Assembly: GCA_051530055.1 (NCBI GenBank) | Contig: CM121341.1 | Span: forward strand, 9,734,001-9,798,000 | Direction of reading: 5' to 3' | Length of the DNA: 64,000 nucleotides | Source of the DNA: Neoechinorhynchus agilis | Lineage: Eukaryota > Acanthocephala | In this document: positions 10,920-22,170 of the stretch, one piece after another | How the letters are laid out: each line of letters begins with the position of its first letter | How positions within the stretch are numbered: position 1 is the first letter of the stretch | The notes under the pieces: generated by a model | Told to the model about the DNA's origin: nothing | Database searches by the model: none | The model's input: only the letters and a program-made list of their open reading frames with translations | Made by a program: the position numbers and the translations under genes

Positions 10920-12152
10920 TCAGAGGAAATCTCTGCCTTCCTGTAGATTCATTACATACTCTACCATTCTCCTTTGTTCCTCTTCAGTTTCCAAATTTAT
11001 CAATTTTCTCATTTCACTTTCAGCCTCTGTGCCGCCGTTACACCAAGCCTCAGTGATCCGCCGTTCGCTTTTCGAGACCGGATATCCGTCAAGAAACCGA
11101 AGATTTTTCTAAATACAAATAACCTCGGAATTGGCGAAAGCATTTAAAATCTAACAATATCGGAAATTAATCGGCGTCTATAGTCAACCATTCGGTTTCG
11201 GCATTCGTTTCCCATTAAATTCACGACACGCAAATCGTCTATCTCATTCAAGTACTTTAGCTCTTGCTCGTCACAAATGTTATTGTAAGAAAGATCCACA
11301 GAATTAAGCTTGGACAAGTCTTGCAACGAAAATAATCCACTTGATACGCGATTATGTGATGCATCGAGAGATTCCAAATCTTTCAGGTTCTCTAACGTTT
11401 TTTAGAAATTACAAATTGTTTAACGTTTCACGGTTACTCACCTACACCTCGCAAGTCAGTAAGAAAATTATGAGCTATGCTTAAAATGCTTAAATTTATA
11501 CAACATTCGATTCCGTCTAAGGATGAGATGCAATTATTTTGCAAAAATAGACATTTTAGATTAATAAGGGATGAGAGATTCTCAATTCGCGATATGGCGT
11601 TATTGTTTAACCAAATCGTGGTGAGGCCCGTATATTCCTCCAAATTTTCTATCCGGCGGAATCCTACAAAGTATTTGATAAAAGTGCCACTTTAATAGAA
11701 TTACCTTTGTAATGAAGATAAATAACGCGATTGAGCTCTGGAGTTGAATAAAGACCGTTTTCCTTGCAGCTTTGCCTCAGGACTTCTCTCGTGATCTCCG
11801 GCGGTTTGTATAAGTCTTCGTTTGGGCTTTCAACAGATGGAACGTCTTCGACCATCAAATTCACGCTTTGAATGCTAAAATCGTCAATCGAATTGTTGCA
11901 TTCCTCAATAGGTTTTTGTTGTTGATACAAATCTTCAAGACTAAGCATCGACCGATTAGAATCCTTCTCTTCATGACCAAAACGCTTCATTAATCTCTTA
12001 AAATAAATCCTATTTCTCACATCTTCATCCTGCATCAAACACATTGATGATTTTTTGGAACAACACGTTTCGTCCACGAGCTCAACTAACTCACAAATTA
12101 TTTGTTCAACTGTTTCAACAACGTTGCACTGCTCAATCTCCATAATGAACAA
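10920..12152 (-). CDS. DNAAF1: Dynein axonemal assembly factor 1 (LRRC50), four exons
   Basis: The model is complement(join(10920..11108, 11156..11391, 11442..11663, 11705..12152)). Introns are 47, 50 and 41 bp with GT-AG ends, phases agree throughout, and the product is 364 aa. Family DNAAF1 proteins are cytoplasmic leucine-rich-repeat factors that help preassemble dynein arms for motile cilia. Exon 1 ends with LYSTPELNRVIYLHYKG, then exon 2 continues FRRIENLEEYTGL, the diagnostic DNAAF1 N-terminal cap. Leucine-rich repeats follow (IWLNNNAISRIENL, LDASHNRV), then LRVVNLMGN and the C-cap FLDGYPVSKSERRITEAW. The protein is about half the length of human DNAAF1 because it stops soon after the LRR cap. 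An extra 100-residue acidic N-terminal segment is present. The start at 12152 could instead be the in-frame Met at 12143. Confidence 0.9.
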
Positions 12153-12348
12153 CCGAATATTTTCGTTTTATAACCAACAAGTTGCTTGGCAACGTCAAAA
12201 ATATTGTCAATCAAAGATTAGCGTTCGCATCGAGATTCAATTTCTTATTGGAAATTGTTTTGTGAGTTAGTTAACCTCGTCCAAAGAATCATCAATGTGT
12301 TTGATGCAAGAAAACATATTTTATTGAAAGATACGGGATCTTCAACTT

Positions 12349-14105
12349 TGCCATCACCCTGATACCAACTCACCGAAGATTGGAATGAAGTATGATGGTG
12401 ATGATATTAGATTGCTTTTGATCCTGGATGTATTCTGGGATAACAAGATAAAGGTTGCGGTCACTATCAACCGTTGTGAGTGGGAAATGGTACTATGTAC
12501 AGGAGCGGCAGTAACGGCGTTGAATAACGAACGGTGGATAAAATGAGGATGTCCAAAATTCGAGACGTCACCGAACCTAGTAATATATGGAGGGGAACAT
12601 TTGGATACTCTGGGTAAGGCTCAGTTTGAAGTCGAATACATGGGAAGAAGATCTAAGTTATGGGCTGTGATTGTTCGAGGGGCGAAAACATTATTATGCG
12701 GGTTACCTTGGACCCAAACACTGCAGATACAGATTACAGAAGATATATATCGGTCCCACAATTGGACAATTTAATTATGAAAGTATGGACGATTCTATAA
12801 GACAATACTGAGATATATTCTCAACCAATAAGAATGGTGGTATTAAGGGTTTCAAGGTAAACCTAAGGATTGATGAAAATGCGACACCAAAGTTGTATTC
12901 GATTAGGAGAGTACCATTTGCTGTGATCGAACAGGTTTCGCAAAACTGATGCAACTTCTGTGCCAATTTCAAAGTTATTCTCAATCCGGTGTTAAACAGA
13001 ACTCTCACCTGATTCCGACAATCAACGAAATGCTGGGAAAGATAGCGCAGGGGAAAATTTATTCGAAACTGGACCTCAAAGCAGTCTATACACAACTCGA
13101 GATGAGTGAAGAATCAAAACGGTTGCTCAACATTTCTACGCCTGAGGGATATTATCGTTATCGAAGAATGCCTTTCGGTTTAATATCTGCTCCATTTATT
13201 TTCCAACGTTTCATGGGTGAAAATTTGAATATTGACAATATCGGTATTTATCTCAATGACATCATAGTATTTGGTATAGACGAACAAACTCACCTGAGGA
13301 CACTCGAAGAAGTATTGAAAAGGTTGCGAAGTGCGGGATTAGTCCTTAGAAGAGATAAATGTGTATCAACGTAATAGGAATGGTTCTCAAACAAGGACGT
13401 CTTCCCATCACAGGAAAAGATTGAAGCGATACTCGAATGTGCCAACCTGAAAAATGCTAAAGAATTAAAAACATTTTTGGGCACAGTTGGGTATCACGAG
13501 AGGCATTAATGGTAAAAGTCCGGTCGCTGAAGGTATTCGATCAGAAATCGGAGACGTTATTAACGTGTGATGCGAGCGAAAATGGACTGGGGGTCTGTTT
13601 AATGCTACAAAGTAATAACGGATTATTTCCGATCGCTTATGGGTATGGAAGGAAATTCATTATTATGACTGATCACAAACCAGTAACACACATCTTGGGT
13701 CAAAAGATAAAATTCGCGAAAGTAAGCAGTAACCGTTTGATACGCTCGGTGTTGTGATTATTGGAATACGATTTTGTGATCCAAAAAGGAAAAGGGAATA
13801 GATATGCGGATATGCTATAGAGATTATCAAAGGATGATGCTATTACGGAAAATCACGAGAGCTCAATTAATGCGTTGACTGAGAGTTGAGACCAACGAAG
13901 GAAATATTGAAAGAAGAAACAAAAACCGACAGTATTTTATCAAAAATCCGCCAATACTTTAAATATGACTGGTCAAACTTTTTGGGAAAAAGAATTCAAC
14001 ACTTTCCATGGGAAAAGAACTGAATTTTCGTTGGAAGATGGCGTTTTTGTTTTGGTTGGGAAGGATGATTAAACTGACAAGTCTTATACAGGTGGTCTTA
14101 ACATG
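12349..14105 (+). mobile_element. Decayed Gypsy-type LTR retrotransposon pol
   Basis: The domains occur in canonical order. A retropepsin-like piece comes first (CTGAAVTALN in place of DTGA, then LLCGLPWTQTL near 12,690-12,720). Reverse transcriptase at 12,949-13,374 includes KIYSKLDLKAVYTQL and RMPFGLISAPFIFQRFM. The RNase H region near 13,509-13,757 has LLTCDASENGLGVCL and FIIMTDHKPVTHILG. The start of integrase follows near 13,930-14,060. The catalytic YLDD is changed to YLND, the protease aspartate is altered, and frameshifts and stops separate the domains. No LTRs were found. The element is a dead relic. Confidence 0.85.
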
Positions 14106-14136
14106 AAATAATTGGGGACCGGAAGGATAAGGGAGC

Positions 14137-14755
14137 TTATGTAAGGAATTTCAGGAGGTGTTCTGGCGGTCTGCCTCTAGAGAAGAAGACAAGGCCCGAA
14201 ATGTCCCAAGAATTCCAGACCGATTTGATCGCGTTTAGTCCAAGACATAGACTAAACGCACTTTTGGCTTGGATTCTGGCAATCTTCAGCAGTTTCTTGA
14301 GCTTAAATATGTCGTGCGTAATACTCAAATGAATACTGAAAGTATACCCCAGAATATCAATCTTATTATAATGGGGGAGGCTATCCAGCTTAAAGAAGTC
14401 CGAGCAGAATTCTCTGGCTTTGCGTTTCCCTAGCACTGATTTAGATTTTAAAATAAATTTAGTTTTGTTGGGATTGAGCTCGAGACCCATCCGAGAAAGC
14501 TTCTCAGTGAGAAAGGAAAAATAGGCTGGATAATTTCGAGATCGCATCCATATAGTTAAGCTCCTTGATGATGACCGTCAGATCTTCTGCATACCAAGTG
14601 ACAGAAGGGCATATTGAACAGTTCTGGTTGACTCTGTCAAATGCTATCTTGATATCAAAGGAGATTAAGATATTCATAGGTCGGACACCGTTAGAAAAAT
14701 TGCTAATTATTTCTCTTATTGCTGTGAGCACAGATTTCCCGAGTAAAAAGCTATG
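14137..14755 (-). mobile_element. LINE reverse transcriptase fragment
   Basis: On the minus strand the palm region reads ISFDIKIAFDRVNQN (motif A), then WYAEDLTVIIKEL, a YADD-type box with the second residue pair altered to AED. LELNPNKTKFILKSKS follows, the region after the catalytic box. Sequence between these pieces has been deleted. It abuts the totivirus-like block on its right side. Confidence 0.7.
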
Positions 14756-16079
14756 GCAGCGGTTATCGATGCATGGTGGTGCTCATCAGGCTTCGGATTC
14801 GTATTCTCTTTTAGACACATTCAATGCGGGAGATCCTACAAAACCTTTTCATGTGGTTACTCTCGAGTTGGATTCGAGAGAAGTCTCGGTTGTTAGACTG
14901 GATGTTTCGGCCGGCCATGGTGTAGGCGCGTTTCCTTATGATCCTATCGGGTTAAGCATCCTATCTAGAGGCAGTCCTTATGCTAACGATCTAACTATAG
15001 TCCCCCGGCAAAGATGGAGTGATGGAGCTATAGTGTCGACTTGTAATTGTAGCGCATCCCCAACCTTTATGGGTCGCTTCGACTTGAAAAGGGTCGATGA
15101 CGGCGTTAGGATACTCTACGATCAGGATTCGGCGTTCTATTTTCACGCGTTGGTAGAATTGCAGCTTGTACGAGTCGAGGAGTCGTTTGACTCTTATCGT
15201 TTACCAAAGGTGCTCGAATTAAAGGAGTTCTATTATCCCGATTGTCTAGCGGGGTTTTGAGTGGGGCTTAGTGCATTCAATGTTCTTATGGACCGGTGAC
15301 AAGCCTCTGTACTCGATTTTCATCTTGACTCTAGACGCGCGTTGGGGAACCCTCCTGATGGTCGGGCAGGTATGACTACCACTATATTCGGTTGTATAAC
15401 CACTATGTGGGGTGAGGTGGCCTCATTTGCGCTAGCCAGAATGATGATGGTTGAGGGGTCTCTCTCTAAGCATGGGCGCAGAACAATAGAGTATTGGCAT
15501 TACCTCACCCACATATTCGATGATCCTTTGAAATTCTCAGGCTTGACTTATGATGCGGGCGGTGCCAGGGTGTCCATGTGTGCCCCTGAATATTTCAGGT
15601 TCACTCTCGATGATGAGGTGTTAGCTCGGAAATTCTTTAACACCAACTTAATTTGGTGCTTAATATCGGTAAATCGGGACTTCTTGATGCTTAATGAGCG
15701 TGAACCGCTACCTAGAACTTTCTAAACTCGTTTCATATGGTACCAGGTCGCAGGAGATGAACGACAGAATTACTCGATGCGCGGTGTCCCCCTCTGGAGG
15801 AATGTGCCTACCGGGTATGATGTCGTTAGCGTGCGTAAGGGTCCTGCATTGGATCTCAAAGCTCATTACGGGATACGCTATCTCCATGTTGCTGAGAAGG
15901 TCAGTTTTGTTGAACGACCTGGCTTTACTAGTCTCATCGGTAGTACTGTGGCATACGGTGAGGAATTGCGGCGGGAAAATTACACACATTTTACCCGACA
16001 AGCTCCTCAATCCTCTCACACGGTAAGCGACCGGGTAGAGGAGAAGGGCGAGCCGGTTGGCGAGGATGTCGATGCTTGA
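14755..16079 (+). pseudogene. Endogenous totivirus-like capsid-region relic
   Basis: One reading frame runs through this interval with only three internal stops: TGA at 15258, TGA at 15297 and TAA at 15723. Base composition is visibly richer in G and C than the neighbouring host DNA. The protein is unlike any transposon ORF in the window. Its position immediately before a polymerase-like frame matches the capsid-polymerase order of totiviruses. The capsid itself shows no motif I can name, so this assignment rests on context and general resemblance. The frame ends at 16077-16079, where the next frame begins almost at once, like the compact capsid/polymerase junction of that family. Both flanks are LINE fragments. 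This is an old viral copy in the genome, interrupted and non-functional. Confidence 0.5.
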
Positions 16080-17220
16080 GGGCGTGGCAGTGGCGAACGG
16101 ACACAGCGTTCGCTAGGTTGGTCCTTTCTTTCCATCGGGGTATGGTTGGGAGAAGACGCGTTAGGCCTTTGGGGCCTATTGCTAAAGATGTGCGCCCGCA
16201 GTCCACTTGGAGTGTGGTGTCAGAGTTGCTTCCTGCACCCTCCCCAAGTGAACTCGCTTCTGCTGTTCGCGTTATCAGAAAGTATGATCTGCAAGCTTCC
16301 CCAACTGAGGTCGCAGCCCTTATCGGTCCTTATTGACGACAGAGGTTGTTGAAACCGATGGGCAGCTCTTGGATCATATGGGCAGACCTTCATGCCTATC
16401 CAATTTGATCATGGCCATTGAATGCATATATTGCTTCACTCGCTATTGTCGTGCCACGTATGCTGCGAGTGCTCTCGAGCTCAAACGTTGGTCTGAAGGG
16501 ATTGGCCCCGATATTACGCTATGGAAGGATAGTGTCGTGACCGAAGTCATTTCGTGGTCTTTATTCAAGGATCGTTTGAGTGTTTCGAATTATAAACCGC
16601 TCTCACAGGGCACGCGATGCGTGGATTGGGTTGAACGTGAGGCGGATGTCTCTCCCAGATTCATTCCTCCTAAGACTAGATATGGCGCTCGAGCCCGGGA
16701 TCTATTTCCTGGTTGTCCTTGCTTCGTGCGTTGCGTAGATCTCGTTGCTCATTCTGGATACTGCCAGGTTCTGACATGGTTGCTCGACTCGTTATCTTCC
16801 TTTCATTATTTTGAAGACTGCATCGGGTGGTTAAAGTGGGTGTCGTCCGTCGCCAAAGCCAATGCGCGATCGTGTCCTGAAATGGGCATGCTGGTAGATG
16901 TTCACCGTTGGTTTGGCCATTTTCCTTTTGAGGATAGGGAAGGGGCTCTCCGCTCCACTCGAGGCTGGTTGGGACGCTTGAATGCACCAGCGTTGTGCTC
17001 TCGGCCTGATATGTGGGAGCGTATATGCTATGTTGAGGCCGTGGCATATTTGGAGGCTACGTTCCCGTCTACTAACGTTGATGAGGCCTTGGTCCTTAGA
17101 GATTACTTTTCTCTTCGTACGTGGTCTACCACGGGGGCTTCCAATAAACATACCTATGTATCCGCGCCTACGCTCCCTGGGGATCGTCTTCCGAAGAGCC
17201 TCAGACTTTCTGGCCAGTAA
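16076..17220 (+). pseudogene. Endogenous totivirus-like RdRp N-terminal relic
   Basis: Two frames cover an N-terminal polymerase-like region. The first (16076-16336) is followed by a shift into a 295-codon frame (16333-17220). Near its end lies DYFSLRTWSTTGASNKH, resembling the conserved aromatic/Gly-Ser block found before the palm in totivirus RNA-dependent RNA polymerases. The copy stops before palm motifs A to C, so it is truncated as well as frameshifted. G+C richness and lack of introns agree with insertion of reverse-transcribed viral RNA, which the surrounding LINEs could have supplied. The family call is moderate; another dsRNA virus group is possible. Confidence 0.5.
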
Positions 17221-17329
17221 TTCGGTCCGGACGGAATTTCTTAGCCGGTCCAACCACTTCCTGATACAAACTTCGAAGAACAACATTATCTGCAACTGTT
17301 GGCATCCTTTTTGACTATCACTTCAATGA

Positions 17330-17830
17330 GGTGCTCGGTACCTGAATTGCAGTCGAGGGCTTGGACGCGTATGAAAGAGGAATTTGGCGAGGGTCCAGTC
17401 GCTCCTCGCCAATCTTACAATGGGCACAACAATGCCCAAATCCGACGAGCACCAAATGCACTGATTGCGCACAAACCGACCACTCGGCGGATAAATGCCC
17501 CAACAAAGGCAGCAACAAATGATATGCCAATTGTAGCGGAAAGCACTCTGCTTTCTACAGATGGTGTTCACACTTCAAGAAGTACTGGACGTGGTTCCAA
17601 AAGCGTCAGGCGGAACATGCAAGCTCGTTTCTCTGAAGCGATCGCAACCATCGAGAGGAAGATTTGCACCCTCCTTAACAATATATTCAAGCTTCCTGAC
17701 CTTCTTGCTTCATGTGCCCCAATCCAAAAAATCCAAAAAACGTGTTCCTTCAACAAAAAGCCCCGGCCCGCAAAGGAAGACATGAGACACGAAAATCAAG
17801 AAGCTTAACGATGTAGCGGAGGACAACAAT
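17330..17830 (+). mobile_element. LINE ORF1 fragment with CCHC zinc knuckles
   Basis: One frame near 17,410-17,570 reads CTDCAQTDHSADKC, then a stop, then NCSGKHSAFYRWC, which is the paired zinc-knuckle arrangement of Jockey-type ORF1 proteins. Downstream, in another frame, EAIATIERKICTLLNNIF matches the ORF1 tail at the right end of the window (63.84-64.0 kb). Frames are broken. Confidence 0.65.
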
Positions 17831-17974
17831 GACTATCATATGGAGGTCGAGGAATCGGACAACGAGTTTGTTTCAGCTAACATCGGAATCCAAAAGGATT
17901 TGATCAACATAGGCACAGCGGATCTAATCAGGAATGCCTCAGCCAGGAAACCCTGATGGCTCCTATCAGGTATT

Positions 17975-18335
17975 AGCGGGAATATTTGGGTGCTGCAATG
18001 GAACTGTGGTGGGACGACTAATCTCAGGAAGTTCGCACGTTTTCTACTCGGAGTGTCTATATTCCTTATTCAGGAAACGAACCGCATCTGCAATTTAGAT
18101 TCTCTGTACCCTCATCTACCTAGTCGCATCGTCACTCACATCTAGTAATCAAAGCTTCGTCGAGGCGTCAAGCAAGGGTACCCGCTTTCGCCATATTTAT
18201 TTGCATCCGCCATCGACCCGCTTATTCGCGAATTGTCAACATCGGGGGAGGGAGTCCGAATAAGATAACGGTTCGTGGTGTTCGATCCGTTACTACTGGG
18301 TCATTAAATCTTAGGTGTATTGAAGAGCAGTGGAT
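17975..18335 (+). mobile_element. LINE endonuclease start and RT fragment
   Basis: Near 17,980 the sequence reads WVLQWNCGGTTNLRKF and soon after IFLIQETN, the opening of an APE-type endonuclease. At about 18,150-18,260 it reads LRRGVKQGYPLSPYLF followed by AIDPLIREL, RT motif B'. The middle of the element is missing. The same QWNC opening recurs on the minus strand near 53.4 kb. Confidence 0.7.
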
Positions 18336-18885
18336 GTCAAAGCTGAAGAAACTCCTGAGCTTTTGAAATTGCTATAGGTCGGTTCGGTTTTTAGCCAAAT
18401 GGACCATCATCACGGTAAAGAATGTCGGCACGCAAGATTTCGCGAATTGAGACAAATGACAGAAGAGGATGAGAGACGGTCCCACCACCATGATTCGACA
18501 GTGCTGATAACCGAGCAGGAGGAAGAGATGCAAGTTCAGGAACAGGAACCCGCTGACCCATATGAAGGCCTTAGCACCCTCTGCTGTAAACAGCCCATTT
18601 TTAAAGGATGCTTTTGAATTTACGGTGGATCGGGGGAGATGGTTGTTGGAAAGGACTACTTCGTAAATCAATAATCGGTGACTGAAGAAAGAATATAAAG
18701 AATACACATTGAAAACGTCGGACTGAGGCAAAGAGGATGGTGTATTATCAATCTCGTGGAAAATCGAAGATCAAGATTTTATGGAAAAATTAGCTAATGA
18801 TATCGCATTTCAACTAACTGGAAAACGGACGAATGCGCTTCATAAAACATCATTGTAATCGTGTTGTTAAAGTAGAATAAAGCGT
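18336..18885. other. Unassigned spacer
   Basis: No convincing gene is present. A stretch at about 18,780-18,860 resembles 51,675-51,735 (both contain GAAAAATTAGCTA and GAAAACGGACGA-like runs), so part of it belongs to a low-copy repeat. Confidence 0.3.
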
Positions 18886-19945
18886 CCACATTGGCAGGCA
18901 GCTCAATTTATACTTTTCATGGAAAAACATTCGGAGGGATCGGTATTCGTGCCAGCTCAGCCATTGCGCTTCCAGCCTTTCTATCGTCTCTTAGTAGGTC
19001 CAAGCGCCTTTCCAGATTGATTTTGAGACATAATTTTGAGGAGGACATCAGCCTGGAGCCCGCTCTTCATCTTTGGATGTCCCTGTCTAACCTCGACAAG
19101 ATTCAAGACCTCCCGGAAAACAGAAATCGTGGGACATTCCGTTAGTGGAGCGTGTTCACACCTCACTTTTTGACTCGCTCTCCGACGTGGATAGAACGCG
19201 ATTAACTGCAGTTTCCTGCAAAGAGTCCGGCGCCTGGTTGAAAGCTGTACCATCAGCAAATATCGGTTCGAGATTAGACGGCGAGGCTCTCAGAATCGCA
19301 GTGTCCCTAAGGCTCGGGCTCCCGGTTTGTATCCCTCACACCTGCCGATGCGGGACGGAAGTCGACCGCTCGGGTAGGCACGGTTTAACCTGTAAACGCT
19401 CAAATGGCCGTTTTGCTAGACACACCGAAATAAACGCATTGCTGAGCCGCGCTTTGAAAACGGCTAACTCTCCGAATATCCTCGAGCCTAGCAATATCTG
19501 CAGGATCGATGGGCGTAGGCCGGATGGAGTTACCGTTTTTCCTTGGAGCAGGGGCAGATGTCTAATATGGGACGCAACATGCGTCGACTCCCTTGCAGCC
19601 AGCAATCTGCGAGATGCATCCTCCGGGGCTGGGGGAGCCGCATCAGCAGCTGAGCTTCGTAAGGTTGCAAAATATGCTGATTTTACGAATTCTCATCATT
19701 TTGTCCCCTTCGCAGTGGAAACCTTAGGAGCTTTCGGGCGTGCGGCGAGGAGTTTTGTTTTCGAACTGGGGCATCGACTGATCAACTCGACCAATGACAG
19801 GAGGGCTCGCTCGTTCCTAGTGCAGAACATATCCTTGGCTATCCAGCGAGGAAACGCAGCGAGTGTCTTGGGGACGGTGAAGGACAATTCAGAATAATAA
19901 ATAATAATAATAATAATAACAATAAAAAAATGGCGGAAATAAACG
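18885..19945 (+). mobile_element. RLE-type LINE 3' half ending in an AAT-repeat tail
   Basis: The RT C-terminal thumb region reads GGIGIRASSAIALPAFLSSL. A 250-codon frame (19,145-19,897) then carries the C-terminal domain. It has the zinc-knuckle-like CRCGTEVDRSGRHGLTC and the restriction-like endonuclease core IDGRRPDG followed by RCLIWDATCVDSLA. It ends with the conserved SLAIQRGNAASVLG. After the stop comes an (AAT)n tail, a common LINE 3' end. A frameshift near 19,140 splits the thumb from the endonuclease domain. The endonuclease core itself looks intact. Confidence 0.8.
19896..19927 (+). repeat. AAT microsatellite tail
   Basis: AATAATAAATAATAATAAT-type repeats directly follow the LINE stop codon and probably reflect the retrotransposition primer end. 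Confidence 0.7.
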
Positions 19946-20320
19946 TACATTTCTAAACGAAAATTGGAATATCAACGTTTCCAGAAATTTTGAGAAATAC
20001 TACTCGCATTGAACCGCTCGTCCTAAATGCGAAGGTTCCACCATTCGCTTCAAAATCGCTCGATTCATCTTAGAACAAAAAAGAACGAAGGGAGGAACGC
20101 GAGTGCATCGATAGAAAGCGGGCAGCGATTTAGAAGGTACAAAAAATAGAAAAATTCACGGTCTCTGTAATGATTTGGCACCCGTTTAAAAAAAATGTCC
20201 TCATTTTTCCGCGACGCAATGGCCGAAATAAACGTATATTTTTAAACGAAAATTGGAATATCGACGTTTCCAATAATTTCGAGAAATATTACTCACATTG
20301 AGGCGTTCGTCGTTGACACA
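19917..20320. repeat. Tandem pair of an interspersed repeat
   Basis: The block beginning ATGGCGGAAATAAACGTA at about 19,929 recurs at about 20,220 (ATGGCCGAAATAAACGTA), giving a period of about 295 bp. Parts of it, including AATTCACGGTCTCTGTAATG, recur near 50,050 and 63,390. No protein is encoded. It is a dispersed family of unknown type. Confidence 0.6.
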
Positions 20321-20362
20321 CAATAGAACGCCGTAGCCTGAGCAATTGTCAATTTTGGACAT

Positions 20363-20995
20363 TTGACCTTGCTTGAAGGGGCCTCGATGCGCGCTAAAAT
20401 TGATAAAAATTGCGCTCTCCGTTCAAATAGGAATATACTTGAAGGCAAACCTCCCGATCCTTCGGGTTTTGGTGCAGTCAGTTCATCGTCCGATATGGAT
20501 TGTGAACGAATTACCCGGGATCGAAAGGAAGTAATTGATCAAGGTTTGTTTCGATTCAATGACTCTAACTCTGTTTTTGATGGAGTTTTGGGATCATCAT
20601 ATTCTCAAGGTCAGGTGGATGATCATTAGGAATCTGGTAAGTTTTCTGTCGTCTCTGGTCGTGATAGAGACAAAAGTTCTGCCCACAAAAGTAGTTATGT
20701 CCTTCGTCCTGTAAGGAAAGAGGATTACATAATGATAATCAAAAATGAAGATCTTTCATCAAAAAAGTAATATCAAAAAGTCATCAAAGATTTTGGAAAG
20801 TCGTTCCCTATGGAGTGTAAAATATTTAAAAACATTTTCTCCAATCAGTTCTCGCAAAAAATTGTGATTTTCTCCGAGAAATACAAAAGAGCTTTCATTA
20901 TATATTTAACAGAAGCATTTGGAACTCTTGGGCAATCTCGGGCCTAGTTTTTTACTGTAGAGGAAGACTCCCAAAGTACATTAGCACTTTCTTAA
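20363..20995 (+). pseudogene. Degenerate ORF, possibly LINE ORF1
   Basis: An open stretch (20,363-20,629) is followed in shifted frames by SYVLRPVRKEDYIMIIKN and, after a stop, FGKSFPMECKIFKNIF. The hydrophilic, lysine-rich character and broken frames suggest a retrotransposon ORF1. No diagnostic motif was found. Confidence 0.3.
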
Positions 20996-21156
20996 AGGCT
21001 CTGAGCAAACTCCGTTACTCCTGGAAACAATGGAACGGTTGGGCCGACAAAGCGCTTAAATAGACAGCGATGACATAACTTTATTACTATCGAATTATAA
21101 TTATTCCTACACATAAACTGTTGGTTAATCATCTAATGTCTTCCTTCAAATAAATC

Positions 21157-21695
21157 TTATGCATATGTATGATACCAGTCGTCCGACCTGAACTCCATTG
21201 TGGAATAGCTAATAATTCGTTTGACAAACGATGTTACGATCCTGCGATCTTCAGCGTTTGTAACTATCGTTTTTTGACTTTGAATCGCTAGTAAATGTTG
21301 CATCGTCGTTAATTTTGGCGAGTATGATCGCAAGAGTGAATTGTTAGTAAATGCTTCTGGAAATGATCTATTGTTCATCAAACGTTTTTCTTTGCTAAGA
21401 TTAACGGTATTGTAGGTGATTGGAGTTCGAATCATTTTTCAAGCAATGAGGCGGGTTTTTCAATAAACTTGAGAATAATAAGCGAATAGATATACGTATT
21501 CCTAGTTTTCTTATCTTTGGGGAGAAGATTGTGTTTCATTTGAACAATTACATGTTGATATTGCAACCAATTAGAGTAGATCTTCGGTCTGTTCGCAATT
21601 AATATTGAACGCTTTGTAGGTGGGCGAAAAGTCAATAGTTTTCGTAGACCAATGATGAATTCCTTTTGGCCGACAGCAACATGCTCGTGACACAA
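21157..21695 (-). CDS. Hypothetical: two overlapping ORFs, possibly one spliced gene
   Basis: A first ORF (21,695 to 21,432, 87 aa) ends and a second (21,435 to 21,157, 92 aa) begins through an ATGA overlap. Both are basic proteins without signal peptide, membrane segments or known motif. A short intron near the junction could join them, but I could not find a phase-consistent GT-AG pair. They may be exons of an unrecognised gene or chance frames. Confidence 0.25.
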
Positions 21696-21889
21696 AAAGT
21701 TTTAGGTGGATTTCTTGCATCATTCGATAGTATAAGATTGATAGTTCGCTTCAAGTTGGCGATTTGCGAGTGCAACAAATATAACAAAAATAACGAGACT
21801 ACCGGTTAAGCAGAATGATTAACTCGACGAGGTTCGAAGCATTTCGCAATTTTGTTGACAACGTTTTGTGGTCAGAAAGATGAGTTCAA

Positions 21890-22170
21890 CAAGGGGATCT
21901 TTTGGGCCCAATAGCCGTCTAACTCGTAGTCAATCCCGTCGCACATTCTCTCCGGTCCAGATTTAACGACTGGTACCTGGATGATGCCACGCTGGGAGGT
22001 AATCCTTTTGTTGCACTGCGCGATTTGAAGACACTCGTGAAGGAAACTGTGAAAATTGGCATTGAATGCTGCGAAATGCGAAATTTTAGTGATGAGCGTG
22101 GAAGATGAGGCGTCCAGGCAAACTACCTTGAAAGATTTTCAGAACTTGATCCCGGGATAGAATAGATAAC
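21890..22170 (+). mobile_element. RLE-type LINE RT palm fragment
   Basis: The plus strand reads LLGPIAV near 21,900, then NDWYLDDATLGGNPFVALRD at about 21,968-22,027. This is the RT catalytic box, nearly identical to WYLDDATLGGDPSVVL in the long copy at 43-46 kb. It is truncated on both sides. Confidence 0.75.

Noticed and set aside
16676-17295. Minus-strand ORFs at 16.7-17.3 kb
   Set aside because: They lie opposite the virus-like frame in G+C-rich DNA, where long antisense frames arise by chance.
18399-18617. His/Glu-rich 72-codon ORF at 18.4 kb
   Set aside because: No homology signal, no gene structure, and it is overlapped by a longer frame on the other strand; probably chance.
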